From the NCBI GenBank assembly GCA_016715505.1, contig JADJZY010000006.1, forward strand, positions 62,001 to 126,000: a stretch of 64,000 nucleotides of DNA, given 5' to 3'. The notes beneath the pieces were generated by a model. That model was not told the DNA's origin. It did no database searches and worked only from the letters and a program-made list of their open reading frames with translations. The first letter of the stretch is position 1. Each line of letters starts with the position of its first letter. Positions 49,107-58,324 of the stretch are shown piece after piece. Made by a program: the position numbers and the translations under genes. This stretch comes from Bacteroidota bacterium (GTDB lineage Bacteria; Bacteroidota; Bacteroidia; Chitinophagales; Chitinophagaceae).

Positions 49107-51038
49107 ATGCTGTTCATCACAGGTATTCATACTTCCGTCGGGCGTGCCCCCTCCTTGGGTCGGGGTCGGGCTGTACGCTGCAAGTCCGCTCCGCCACAGC
49201 GGATACGGGCTTTCCGCTGCCATCCCTCACGCAATCGCCTGCTTCATCAGATATTCGTTTTTTCGGGTGGAATTTTCTGTTGTTTATTTTTTTTCTTGAA
49301 TGGAATTCAGGCTCAGCAGCCTCCTTTTCAAGTTCAATGGTCTGGCAATAGTATCGATTCGGTAAAAGCACTGAACGATTTACCCGAACAATTTATTTCG
49401 CCTGAGCAATGTCGGGATCATATGCAGGCCATGCAACAGAATTTATTTGCAAAAGGTTATCTGTCCTTTAATCTGCAAACAAATGTGATCAATGATAGTT
49501 TGCTCAAAGCTGAATTGTTTCTGGGCCCCCAATATCGATTTGCAAAAATTCGGAATGGCAATATTCCCAATGCCTTATTACAGCAACTTCGATTCGATGA
49601 ACGGATATACACCAATCAATTCCTCAATCCGGGCATCCTACAACCCTTCATGCAAAAGGTACTCGATTATTATGAAAATCATGGTTATCCATTTGCCGCG
49701 CTTTATCTCGATAGTCTGCAAGCAAACGCTTATTCCATATCGGCCAGACTCATGTTGGATAAAGGACCGGAAACAAAAATTGATACCATTTTGGTGAATG
49801 AAGATGTAAAACTCAATCGCAATGTTTTGTTGCGACAAATCGGTTTAAAGGATGGCATGTTATATGATGAATCGCGCGTGAAAACGATTAGTACAAGAAT
49901 TGCCGAAATACCTTACTTATCTGAAGCTTATCCTTGGCGTATTGATTTTAATATCGCCAAAACAAAATTGAATGTTTATCTCAAAAACAAAAATGCCAAT
50001 CGGGCCGATGTACTCATTGGTCTCTTGCCCAATAATGCAGAAATCGGCGGAAAGTTTTTACTCACCGGTGATATCAAATTAGGGCTCATGAATGCCCTTG
50101 GGCAGGGCGAACAAATTCAATTGAACTGGCAAAACCTCCAGTACAAATCGCCGCGCATGAATATTGATTTTAGTGTGCCATTTATTTTTCAATCAGCTAT
50201 CGGAATCAGTGGTAAGTTTGATTTTTACAAAAAGGATACCACCTTCCGAACAGTACAAGGTGAACTGGGGTTAATTTATCAATTGGGGGTACAGAGTCAA
50301 CTTAAATTTTATTACGAACTATCCGGTTCCCGACTCATTAGTGTCAACGCTGCTCAAATTGTTGCAGAGCGAAAATTACCGGCCAATGCCGATGTGTCGT
50401 ACCGCACCATTGGTGGTGAAATTATTTTACAGCAATTGGATTACCGCCTAAATCCGCGCAAGGGATATAAGTTTTTATTCAATGCCGCTCTTTCATTTCG
50501 CAAGTTTATTCGCAACAATAGCATCGAGGCTATTCAGGATCCGCTAAGTGGAAATACCATGGCCTATTTGTACGATTCCATTCAACTCAATAATAACAAG
50601 TATCGTTTGTTTACCCAGTTCATGATATTCCGTCCTTTGGCAAAGCGCTTGGTTTTGGCCGCAATTTATCAGGGCGGTTTAACCTTTAGCAATAATCCAT
50701 TGTACAGGAATGAATTGTTTCAGATAGGAGGATATCGTTTGTTGCGTGGATTCGATGAAGGGAGTTTATTTGTCAGTCAATATCATGTGCTCACGGTGGA
50801 GCCCCGTTTTTTGTTATCCCGAAATTCCTATCTGTTTCTGTTCAGTGATTTATCCTATATCCAAACAAAATTTGCCAATAATTATATAGCAGACAAACCT
50901 TACAGTGTTGGACTTGGAATGAGTTTTGAAACCAAAGCCGGGTTATTCAATATCAGTTATGCCATAGGTGGCAGAGATTCTCAGGGATTACAAGTCAGAA
51001 ATTCAAAAATTCACTTTGGGTATGTCAATTATTTTTAA
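49107..51038 (+). CDS. BamA/TamA-like outer-membrane protein (5' end abutted by a repeat)
   Basis: The body has POTRA-like segments (LFAKGYLSFNL, LLDKGPETKIDTILV, NRNVLLRQIGL; about 49430-49900) and a C-terminal beta-barrel of the D15/surface antigen type (GYRLLRGFDEGSLF and DLSYIQT, ending VNYF). It could assemble or export proteins or act in a TamA-like role. No ATG precedes the hydrophobic signal (FVFSGGIFCCLFFF, near 49255) except at 49107, and reading from there goes through the repeat at 49137-49235. The real start is unresolved. The gene diverges from hemW. Confidence 0.75.
   Translation: MLFITGIHTSVGRAPSLGRGRAVRCKSAPPQRIRAFRCHPSRNRLLHQIFVFSGGIFCCLFFFLNGIQAQQPPFQVQWSGNSIDSVKALNDLPEQFISPEQCRDHMQAMQQNLFAKGYLSFNLQTNVINDSLLKAELFLGPQYRFAKIRNGNIPNALLQQLRFDERIYTNQFLNPGILQPFMQKVLDYYENHGYPFAALYLDSLQANAYSISARLMLDKGPETKIDTILVNEDVKLNRNVLLRQIGLKDGMLYDESRVKTISTRIAEIPYLSEAYPWRIDFNIAKTKLNVYLKNKNANRADVLIGLLPNNAEIGGKFLLTGDIKLGLMNALGQGEQIQLNWQNLQYKSPRMNIDFSVPFIFQSAIGISGKFDFYKKDTTFRTVQGELGLIYQLGVQSQLKFYYELSGSRLISVNAAQIVAERKLPANADVSYRTIGGEIILQQLDYRLNPRKGYKFLFNAALSFRKFIRNNSIEAIQDPLSGNTMAYLYDSIQLNNNKYRLFTQFMIFRPLAKRLVLAAIYQGGLTFSNNPLYRNELFQIGGYRLLRGFDEGSLFVSQYHVLTVEPRFLLSRNSYLFLFSDLSYIQTKFANNYIADKPYSVGLGMSFETKAGLFNISYAIGGRDSQGLQVRNSKIHFGYVNYF
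49137..49235. repeat. GC-rich dispersed repeat of the Bacteroidota type
   Basis: About 100 bases far richer in GC than the flanks, with GGGCGTGCCCC, TCGGGCTGTACGCTGCAAG, CGGATACGGGCTTTCCGCTG and CATCCCTCACGCAATC. From memory this class of sequence recurs many times in Bacteroidota genomes between genes; a genome search would confirm it. Here it lies directly upstream of the signal peptide of the barrel gene. Confidence 0.6.
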
Positions 51039-51246
51039 GCTACTACTGTAAATTGTTTGTAATGATAGGGCATCAATTGGAGTGTGAAAAAAATACCTGT
51101 TTCTGAGGTAATTTGCTTATTCGAAAACAGACTAATCATAAGTGTAATCGGGAATCCCTGAATCCACCAAAAATGATTAACTTCGATTGATTAAAATTCG
51201 TCCATCAATATCCGGGAATGTATATCTCCCCGTAAACTTTTTGAAT

Positions 51247-53151
51247 ATGAAAAAAATTACACAAGCATGTTGGATTTTTCTTGTCATGATAATCATGATA
51301 TCCAATTCAGCCATGGCACAGCTGGCCCATCAAACCGGTACTTTCCAAGGGATTTATTCAACACCATTGATGTCTGAAACAGACCGAAATTATCTGCAAT
51401 TAAATCATTGGCATATATCATTGCAAAGTATTTATACAAAAAACAAAAGCAGCATTTTTAATACAGCTCAGCTCAAACATCAAAAGTGGCAGCAAAAACT
51501 AACAAGTGCTGAAGTTCCAACGAGTGCTCAAAAAACGACTGGTGCAAACCCGGTCATTGGAACAAATTTTAAAGGCAATGAATTAAAAACCTGGACACCA
51601 ACCGACAACAGTATTGCTGTTTCGAATGGGGGTAAAATTGTAAGTTGTATTAATTACGGCTTGGAATACTATGATACCGCCGGAAATAATTTTTTATTAA
51701 ATCATACCTGGGATGCTTTCGTGAATAATGCTGCACTCTCCGAAGGTAAATTTGATCCGAGGGTGATTTATGACCCTAAACAGGATCGATTTATAATTGT
51801 TTTGTTGCATGGATTTTCCTCTGCTAAAACAAAAATTTTGGTGGCTTTTTCTAAAACAAATGATCCGATGGATGGATGGTATTTGTACCAAATGTCAGGC
51901 AATCCGATGCAGGATACTTCCTGGTCCGATTTTCCTACCATTGGCATCAACGATGATGATTTGTTTATTAACTGCAATCGTTTTGGAGATGCCCCGAATT
52001 ATAACTGGAAAGAAACGTTCATCTATCAAATAGCACTCAACGAAGGTTATAATGGTCAGGCTTTACAATATGGTATTTGGAACAATATTTCAACACCGGA
52101 TGGCATGGATGGGATTACTTTATATCCTGCATCTCATGGTTTGGGGCAGAGTATGAGTGAGAAGATGTATTTCGTGCAATTGATGCCTGATTCAGGAAGC
52201 AAGGTGTATGCCTACCGCATTGATGGTAAACTCAGTTCCCCGAATAAAAGCATGCAGGCTTTTGAATATGCCATTCCGCATTATGAAGTTTGTGCCAATG
52301 CTTTTCAAAAAGACCCGACTACCGGAAATATTGACTCTCTGTCAACCGGTAGTGCCTGGACCCAAAATGCATTTTATACTGAAGGTGTTTTACATTATGC
52401 GCATACAGCTGATTTTTCGCAGGGATGGTGTGGTTTAACCTATGGCCGAATTTATCTGGATTCAGGAAAGGCGGTATCCACCATGCATGGCGAAAGCGGA
52501 ACAGATTTATCCTATCCTGCTATAGCCTCTTTTGGATATTCAAATCTTGAGCAAGGTGCAGTCATGGCGTATGTGCGTTCAGATTCAAGTCGTACCCCGG
52601 AATGCGGCGTGATCAGTATCGATCATCAAATGAATTGGAGTAACAAACAACTCATCAAGTCGGGCGATACTTCGGTGAATATTTTATATCCACCATCTTA
52701 TCCGATCATGCCTGAGCGTTGGGGTGATTATACCGGCATTTGCAGAAAATATAATTCAACCGTTCCTGAAGCCTGGTTGGCTGCAGCTTATGGCACCAAT
52801 ACACTTCCACGTTTGGCATCCTTTGGAACATGGATAGCACAGGTGAAAAGTAATGATCCACAATTGCCTTTGAATACCATTGACTGGCCAACAACAAATA
52901 CGTCCAGAATTTATCCAAATCCCGTACAGGATTTGTACTACCTGGAATTTCAAAATAAAATTGCTGGTCCGGCGCAAATTCGATTGTACGATATGCAGGG
53001 GAAATTAATTAAAGTGCTTCTGGATGATCAATTGCCTGTGAGTGCGAATCGCCTAAGTTTTAATAAGGGTGTTCTTGCAACAGGGATGTATCAAATTCAA
53101 ATTCAATTGTTCCGTCAAGAGGCGCAAATGATTTCTTTGATGGTTCAATAG
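51247..53151 (+). CDS. Secreted T9SS cargo protein with a possible beta-propeller fold
   Basis: The start at 51247 gives a signal peptide (MKKITQACWIFLVMIIMISNSAMAQ region), so the 20 codons before it are not needed. The long middle is beta-rich with repeated strands (SDFPTIGINDDDLFI, DPRVIYDPKQDRFIIV), propeller-like in character; no enzyme family is recognised. The C-terminus is a T9SS type A sorting domain (RIYPNPVQDLYYLEF, RLYDMQGKLIKVLL). Confidence 0.8.
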   Translation: MKKITQACWIFLVMIIMISNSAMAQLAHQTGTFQGIYSTPLMSETDRNYLQLNHWHISLQSIYTKNKSSIFNTAQLKHQKWQQKLTSAEVPTSAQKTTGANPVIGTNFKGNELKTWTPTDNSIAVSNGGKIVSCINYGLEYYDTAGNNFLLNHTWDAFVNNAALSEGKFDPRVIYDPKQDRFIIVLLHGFSSAKTKILVAFSKTNDPMDGWYLYQMSGNPMQDTSWSDFPTIGINDDDLFINCNRFGDAPNYNWKETFIYQIALNEGYNGQALQYGIWNNISTPDGMDGITLYPASHGLGQSMSEKMYFVQLMPDSGSKVYAYRIDGKLSSPNKSMQAFEYAIPHYEVCANAFQKDPTTGNIDSLSTGSAWTQNAFYTEGVLHYAHTADFSQGWCGLTYGRIYLDSGKAVSTMHGESGTDLSYPAIASFGYSNLEQGAVMAYVRSDSSRTPECGVISIDHQMNWSNKQLIKSGDTSVNILYPPSYPIMPERWGDYTGICRKYNSTVPEAWLAAAYGTNTLPRLASFGTWIAQVKSNDPQLPLNTIDWPTTNTSRIYPNPVQDLYYLEFQNKIAGPAQIRLYDMQGKLIKVLLDDQLPVSANRLSFNKGVLATGMYQIQIQLFRQEAQMISLMVQ

Positions 53152-53183
53152 AATGAGCTCTGGGCGTTTTATTCGTGAGAAAC

Positions 53184-53645
53184 CTATTTAGAGAATAAAC
53201 TGACTTGCTCACTAATTTGTACCGGCACTTTGAGGTACATCCCTCCTTTGCCCAATCGTGCACTTCCTTGCAATGTAACTTTGTTTGTTTTGGAAAACAG
53301 ACTTTTAAATGCTGTTCCCAATACCTTGATGGGATCGAAATGGACAACTACCGGAAACTGAAAATCTGCTTGTCGGGGTATCATGGTTTTTTCCGGCTGA
53401 TCGGCGATGCCGATAAATTGATCGTTCAGGTAAACACTCAAATTGGTTTCTTTAACATCAATACCAAATTTATTAGGATTATAGTACGAGAGATTGATTC
53501 GAATAGCGGCTTGATTAAAACTCAGGGTATTTAGTTCTGTTTTGGCAATGCCTTTATATTCCAACTCTTTGATATTATTACAACCTGCCGACATGAGCAT
53601 ACATGCTATGGTGCAGATCACAATACTCTGTATAAGTTGTTTCAT
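53184..53645 (-). CDS. LEA14-like (LEA_2) lipoprotein
   Basis: A 153-residue protein with lipoprotein signal (MKQLIQSIVICTIACMLMSAGC). The mature part fits the LEA type 2 fold: NLSYYNPNKFGIDVKETNLSVYLND is typical of the family, with a small beta sandwich. The function in bacteria is unknown. It lies 5 bases downstream of the GWxTD gene, on the same strand, so they may form an operon. Confidence 0.8.
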   Translation of the reverse strand: MKQLIQSIVICTIACMLMSAGCNNIKELEYKGIAKTELNTLSFNQAAIRINLSYYNPNKFGIDVKETNLSVYLNDQFIGIADQPEKTMIPRQADFQFPVVVHFDPIKVLGTAFKSLFSKTNKVTLQGSARLGKGGMYLKVPVQISEQVSLFSK

Positions 53646-53650
53646 CTTGT

Positions 53651-54703
53651 TTATTTAAAAGATTCTAAGGCGCGATGAGTCATTTGACTGGAGTCGTCCA
53701 CATCGGTGTAAATAAAGGTTCTCCATTGCGGATTGATGATTTCCCGCGACAGGGTTGAGTGTAATAAAAACATTTGAGTGCCTACCATGCCCGGCTGGTA
53801 AAACAAAAATCGCACATTAGAAAAACCACCTGCACGACTATAAGACCATATTTCGTGGGGGAGCGCATTTTTTTCATTGGGTAGTCGAACCAACTCATCA
53901 GGTTCACCGTACACCAAATAAATTCGCCCGCGATCTGTTTCATAACCTTTTAATGTTCCCGTACCATAATTTTTTGCAACATGGTTCAATTTTTCGGCAT
54001 AGCGTAACCATTCCGCTTCGGGGTTTCCCGGGTTGCGACTATACCAGAAGTTATAAAAGAAACGTTTTAAAACATCCGGGTTTTTCTCCCGATTCACGTC
54101 GGTGATAAAAGTGGTTTCACCTTCCACAGAAATAGGAATACATGCAGCGATATTTTTTCGGAGTGTATTCAAATCATATTTCCGGACAAATGTTTTTTCC
54201 GGATCCGTCAGGTGTTGCTCGGTGTTGATCTTCTCGTCGTAGTATTCATCTTGAATCACTTGCCCACCTGAGCGTAACAATTGGATGCCCCGTTTGTTTT
54301 TAAACATCACTTCGCCTTGTTTGTTTTTGACGAGCAGAATAAGCTCAAAATTTCCAGATGCAAATTTGTTATCCAAAAGAATGCTGTCTCTGTAAGGGTT
54401 CTCCTGATTCCAAATGACGCTTTGCTGCCAGATGGGTTTGAGTCGATCCTGATTGATGGTCTTTTTTTTAATCTCCAACTGAAAGGTAGCCTCATCTTCA
54501 ATTTTCTGAGTAGGAGGTAATAGCTCGAAAAAAATGAATTGATCGCCGGTATCAAAAAATAAAAGACCTTCTGTTTGCTGATCATTCATTTCAGAAGTTC
54601 GGCTGATGTTTAACAGAGGCGTAAGACTTTGTGCAGGAGAAATATGACAAATACCCATCATCAGCCATAGGGCTAAAAGTGGAAGTGTTACATTTGCAGG
54701 CAT
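53651..54703 (-). CDS. GWxTD-domain protein
   Basis: The start at 54703 gives a signal peptide (MPANVTLPLLALWLM... ending ISPAQ); the further 9 codons to 54730 would overlap the divergent WbqC gene. The C-terminal region (FFYNFWYSRNPGN, NHVAKNYGTGTLKGYETDRG and RIYLVYGEPDEL) fits the GWxTD domain family. Its role is not known. It has beta strands in the first half. It is co-directional with the LEA-like gene. Confidence 0.78.
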   Translation of the reverse strand: MPANVTLPLLALWLMMGICHISPAQSLTPLLNISRTSEMNDQQTEGLLFFDTGDQFIFFELLPPTQKIEDEATFQLEIKKKTINQDRLKPIWQQSVIWNQENPYRDSILLDNKFASGNFELILLVKNKQGEVMFKNKRGIQLLRSGGQVIQDEYYDEKINTEQHLTDPEKTFVRKYDLNTLRKNIAACIPISVEGETTFITDVNREKNPDVLKRFFYNFWYSRNPGNPEAEWLRYAEKLNHVAKNYGTGTLKGYETDRGRIYLVYGEPDELVRLPNEKNALPHEIWSYSRAGGFSNVRFLFYQPGMVGTQMFLLHSTLSREIINPQWRTFIYTDVDDSSQMTHRALESFK

Positions 54704-54720
54704 TGCGTAAAAGTAAGCAC

Positions 54721-55341
54721 ATGGGGTCAAAATGTATTCTAATGGAAAGTGAATATTTTCCTTGTATTGCGTGGTTTGCGGATTATCTGCAAAGTGAATC
54801 GGTTATTATTGATGATCAGGAGGCTTTTGTGCGTTCGTCTTATCGCAATCGTTGTGAGGTGGCAGGTGCACAAGGTAAACTCATACTCAGTGTGCCACTG
54901 GAAGGAGGAAGAAATGCACGTCGACTAATCGCAGATGTGAAGATTTGTTACCGGGAACGTTGGCAACAGGTACACTGGAGAAGTATCGAGGCTTGTTACC
55001 GTCGAACACCATATTTCGAATTTTATGAAAGTCGATTGTGTGGTATTTTTGAACATCGTTTCGAATATTTGGTGGAACTGAATACATATGTTTTGGGCGT
55101 CTTGTTGGATTGTCTGAAACTAAAACCCCATCATCAGTCTGTAAAGGAGTCGCATCCGGGAACAATTTTTGAGGATCAGCGGCAAAAATTTTCACCGGGT
55201 TTACAGGATCAATTATCCTACAGGTCCTATTTACAGCCCTTTCAGGAACGCAATGGCTTTATACCCCATTTGAGTGTTTTAGATATGCTCTGTTGTATTG
55301 GACCGGATACCATCACTTTCTTAGGACAAAAAAATGCCTAA
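54721..55341 (+). CDS. WbqC-family protein
   Basis: A protein of about 206 residues. The ATG at 54721 is the start; the 90 bases upstream overlap the GWxTD gene on the other strand and have no coding signal. It has ESEYFPCIAWFADYLQ, NRCEVAGAQGKLILSVPLEGG and RYRRTP-like elements (CYRRTPYFEFYE), the signature of WbqC-like proteins, proposed to act in nucleotide-sugar or surface-polysaccharide chemistry. No sugar cluster lies nearby, so the role is open. Confidence 0.82.
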   Translation: MGSKCILMESEYFPCIAWFADYLQSESVIIDDQEAFVRSSYRNRCEVAGAQGKLILSVPLEGGRNARRLIADVKICYRERWQQVHWRSIEACYRRTPYFEFYESRLCGIFEHRFEYLVELNTYVLGVLLDCLKLKPHHQSVKESHPGTIFEDQRQKFSPGLQDQLSYRSYLQPFQERNGFIPHLSVLDMLCCIGPDTITFLGQKNA

Positions 55342-55384
55342 AAGTCGGGATTGAAAAAAGCTGTTAGAAAAATAGAGAAGATAG

Positions 55385-55392
55385 TACATTTG
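55385..55392 (+). promoter_or_regulatory. Putative -7 box for the decarboxylase gene
   Basis: TACATTTG fits TAnnTTTG, 57 bases upstream of the ATG at 55449. An upstream TTG lies 31 bases away, longer than usual. Confidence 0.4.
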
Positions 55393-55448
55393 CGTGGCCT
55401 GAAATACACAAGGTATTTTTAAAGGCAGGCTAAAATATTTTAGAGCGC

Positions 55449-56867
55449 ATGAGCAGTACTTACACCGACCTGGTCAACCAGACTTTTGATTTTCCGCAGG
55501 ATGGTTTTGTGGTCAAAGACAATTATCTTCAATTCAATGGCGTTGATTTAAAAAAACTCATTGATAAATATGGCACTCCCTTTAAGTTGACCTTTTTGCC
55601 AAAAATCGGTATGCAAATTAACCGGGCCAAAAAGATGTTCAATGATGCCATTCGGAAACAGAAGTATGATGGGGAATATTTTTACTGTTATTGTACAAAA
55701 AGTTCTCATTTCTCTTTTATTGTTGAGGAGACGGTGAAACATGGTGTTCACTTAGAAACCTCTTTTGCATACGATATTGAAATTATCCGAAATCTGTATC
55801 AGCGAAAAAAAATCACCAAGGATACATTTATCGTTTGTAATGGATTTAAAACAAAGGCTTATACCCGAAATATTGCACAGTTAATTAATTCTGGGTTTAC
55901 GAATGTGATTCCGGTTTTGGATAACAAGTCGGAATTTGAAGATTATAAAAAATCTATCCGTGTAAAAAATCCGGTTAAAATTGGCATTCGAATTGCTGCT
56001 GAGGAAGAACCAACATTTGATTTTTATACTTCCCGTTTGGGTATTCGTACACGTGATGTATTGGAGTTTTATGTCGATAAACTCAAAGGGAATGAACGTT
56101 TTCAACTGAAGATGCTTCATTTCTTCATGAACAAAGGGATTAAGGATGATATCTATTATTGGAGCGAATTAAACAAAGTCCTAAATTTATATTGCCAGCT
56201 TAAAAAGATTGCACCTGAGTTGGATAGCCTCAATATTGGCGGCGGCTTCCCGATTAAACATTCATTGGCTTTTGATTTTGATTACACCTATATGGTCAAT
56301 GAAATTTTATCGACCATTAAAAAGGTTTGTAAAAAGAATAAAGTAGATGTGCCCAATATTTATACAGAATTTGGATCATTTACGGTTGGGGAATCCGGAG
56401 CCGTTATTTATTCGGTACTGGACGAAAAAATGCAAAACGACCGTGAAATCTGGTATATGATTGATTCCTCTTTTATCACCACTTTACCGGATACCTGGGG
56501 TATTGGAGAGAAGTTTTTGATGTTGCCAGTCAACAAATGGGATGAAGAATACCAAGAGGTACATCTCGGTGGTTTAACCTGCGATAGCCATGATTTTTAT
56601 ACTTCCGAAGAACATATCAACGCGGTGTTTCTCCCTAAAAGTAAAGGCACGGAATCTATTCAAAAACAAGAACCACTTTATATTGGATTCTTCCACACAG
56701 GAGCCTATCAGGATCAGTTGAGCGGATATGGCGGTATCAAACATTGTATGATTCCTTCTCCAAAACATGTGATTGTAGAGTATGACAAAAATGGCAAACT
56801 GATTGATTGGTTATACGCCAAAGAGCAGAGTTTTCAGAGTATGCTCAAAATTCTTGGATATAAATAG
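55449..56867 (+). CDS. speA: Arginine decarboxylase-like PLP enzyme
   Basis: A 472-residue protein of the alanine-racemase-fold decarboxylase family (fold III). The PLP lysine lies in YCYCTKSSHFSF (about residue 80), followed by LETSFAYDIEI, GGGFPIKHS and YTEFGSFTVGESGA. The size and sequence fit the short Bacteroidota SpeA-type enzymes, which decarboxylate arginine to agmatine for polyamine synthesis; a diaminopimelate or ornithine specificity cannot be excluded. The terminator and other sequence up to 57087 show nothing clear. Confidence 0.78.
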   Translation: MSSTYTDLVNQTFDFPQDGFVVKDNYLQFNGVDLKKLIDKYGTPFKLTFLPKIGMQINRAKKMFNDAIRKQKYDGEYFYCYCTKSSHFSFIVEETVKHGVHLETSFAYDIEIIRNLYQRKKITKDTFIVCNGFKTKAYTRNIAQLINSGFTNVIPVLDNKSEFEDYKKSIRVKNPVKIGIRIAAEEEPTFDFYTSRLGIRTRDVLEFYVDKLKGNERFQLKMLHFFMNKGIKDDIYYWSELNKVLNLYCQLKKIAPELDSLNIGGGFPIKHSLAFDFDYTYMVNEILSTIKKVCKKNKVDVPNIYTEFGSFTVGESGAVIYSVLDEKMQNDREIWYMIDSSFITTLPDTWGIGEKFLMLPVNKWDEEYQEVHLGGLTCDSHDFYTSEEHINAVFLPKSKGTESIQKQEPLYIGFFHTGAYQDQLSGYGGIKHCMIPSPKHVIVEYDKNGKLIDWLYAKEQSFQSMLKILGYK

Positions 56868-57087
56868 AGTTGGCCATAGACCAATTATTTCGCTCGGAAC
56901 CCTGATAAATGGGGGTAGAGGCGAAGTGATAATGCTTTTCAATGCTTAGAATTCGCCCGAACAAATTCCTTGTTTGTCCTTTTTTCTGAATGGGCCTTGG
57001 CCGGCATGTGCAATACGTGGTACTAAATTTCCCGGAAACTTAACATCGACCTAAGCAGGAAAAATTTATTTTCAAGAAAAATTTCCT

Positions 57088-57561
57088 ATGATCTGGCGAA
57101 AATTTAATGGCGAAATGATCCTCGAGCCAATTAAACAATCTGTTGAAGAGGCTATTATTCGAGAACATGAAGCAGGCCATCGTTTAAAAGTTTGTATCGG
57201 TACAGATTCACAAGTGAAGGCCCATGAAACAGAATTTGCAACGGTCATTGTTTTTCTGCGGGAAGGCCGGGGGGGCTTTATGTTTATTCACAACGAGAGT
57301 ACTCAAATAAATTATTCCATCAAAGAACGTATGTTGATGGAAGTGGCCAAGAGTATTGAGATTGCTTACGAGTTATGTGATCTTTTTACAGCCTACCATG
57401 TAGATATGGAGGTTCATGCAGACATCAATACCAATCCACAATTCAAAAGCAATGAAGCCCTAAGAGAAGCAACAGGATACATCCTTGGCATGGGTTTTGC
57501 ATTTAAAGCCAAACCAGAAGCCTTTGCCAGCAGTAGTTGTGCCAATAAAATAGTCAACTAG
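57088..57561 (+). CDS. YkuK/DUF458-family RNase H-like protein
   Basis: A 157-residue protein with CIGTDSQVKAHETEFATVIVF, a first strand carrying Asp, and VHADINTNPQFKSN with a second acidic residue, in an RNase H-like fold (YkuK, DUF458). The catalytic function is not established. It stands alone, with a short gap of about 60 bases before a small lipoprotein gene on the same strand. Confidence 0.85.
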   Translation: MIWRKFNGEMILEPIKQSVEEAIIREHEAGHRLKVCIGTDSQVKAHETEFATVIVFLREGRGGFMFIHNESTQINYSIKERMLMEVAKSIEIAYELCDLFTAYHVDMEVHADINTNPQFKSNEALREATGYILGMGFAFKAKPEAFASSSCANKIVN

Positions 57562-57624
57562 GTTTACTGGAAGCAAGGTATCGGTAAAGCAATCTGATTA
57601 TTCATTTATAGGGCAATAAAAGTT

Positions 57625-57792
57625 ATGAAAAAATATATATTTTATGTGATGGGCTTATTCTTAGTGTTGACTATGTTCTCCTGCAATACTTATCGTTGGC
57701 AACGAAAACGTTACTATCAAAAAGATCCTTCAAAAAACTGGAATCATTATAAAAAAACCAACAAGTCGAAAGGCAACACGAATAATTCGTAA
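57625..57792 (+). CDS. Small lipoprotein of 55 residues
   Basis: The frame reads MKKYIFYVMGLFLVLTMFSC and then a basic tail rich in Lys, Arg, Tyr and Asn (NTYRWQRKRYYQKDPSKN), ending in TAA at 57790-57792. The lipobox Cys is residue 20. It lies between two co-directional genes, with a promoter-like box immediately downstream. It has no known family. Confidence 0.55.
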   Translation: MKKYIFYVMGLFLVLTMFSCNTYRWQRKRYYQKDPSKNWNHYKKTNKSKGNTNNS

Positions 57793-57809
57793 AAAAAGGT
57801 TTTTTTGGT

Positions 57810-57817
57810 TAATTTTG
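57810..57817 (+). promoter_or_regulatory. Putative -7 box for the 57841 gene
   Basis: TAATTTTG fits TAnnTTTG, 23 bases before the ATG at 57841. It lies just after the small lipoprotein stop at 57792. Confidence 0.45.
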
Positions 57818-57840
57818 CGCCATACAAAAGTTTTACAGAT

Positions 57841-58245
57841 ATGAAAAAAATACATATTTTACTCCTACTCGTCGCTTTAACTGGTATTTTTTCCACAGGA
57901 TGCAATGAATATCGAAGTTTAAGTTCCGCTTCAAAAGTTTCTCAACTAAGTGGAAATCCTTTTATGTATCAATTATCCAAATCAGTGATGAAAACCTTGG
58001 GTAATTACATGCTTGAAAAAGGTATTAAAAGTACTGTCGGCAAAATAAATTTGATGAGCCCTCTTTCCGGATTGTTCAGTAATTCCAGTGATTTATCCGG
58101 ATTAAAGGATTTATTGGTGAGCACGTATAAAATTGCGCCCAAAAAGGCGGATGCTCAATTTGGTAATTTGCAGAATGTGCGCGACCTCATCGGCTTTGTT
58201 GCCAAGAACGGGAAAAATTTTAATTTCTATAATTCCAAAATTTAA
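57841..58245 (+). CDS. Small lipoprotein, alpha-helical, unknown
   Basis: The start at 57841 (MKKIHILLLLVAL...) gives a lipoprotein signal ending FSTGC. The remaining 115 residues are helical with a KSVMKTLGNYMLEKGIKS segment. I do not recognise a family. A terminator follows. Confidence 0.65.
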   Translation: MKKIHILLLLVALTGIFSTGCNEYRSLSSASKVSQLSGNPFMYQLSKSVMKTLGNYMLEKGIKSTVGKINLMSPLSGLFSNSSDLSGLKDLLVSTYKIAPKKADAQFGNLQNVRDLIGFVAKNGKNFNFYNSKI

Positions 58246-58268
58246 TTCACGGGCACTTTAAAAATATT

Positions 58269-58294
58269 ACCACCGATTTTTCGGTGGTTTTTTA
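58269..58294 (+). terminator. Intrinsic terminator
   Basis: An 8-bp stem (58269-58276 pairing with 58281-58288), a TTTT loop and a T run. It lies 24 bases after the stop codon. Confidence 0.8.
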
Positions 58295-58324
58295 TGCATC
58301 CTATCTGTTGAACATCCAGCTGGC

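Noticed and set aside
54631..54720. Upstream extension of the WbqC gene
   Set aside because: The residues overlap the GWxTD gene on the other strand and the family starts at the ATG at 54721.
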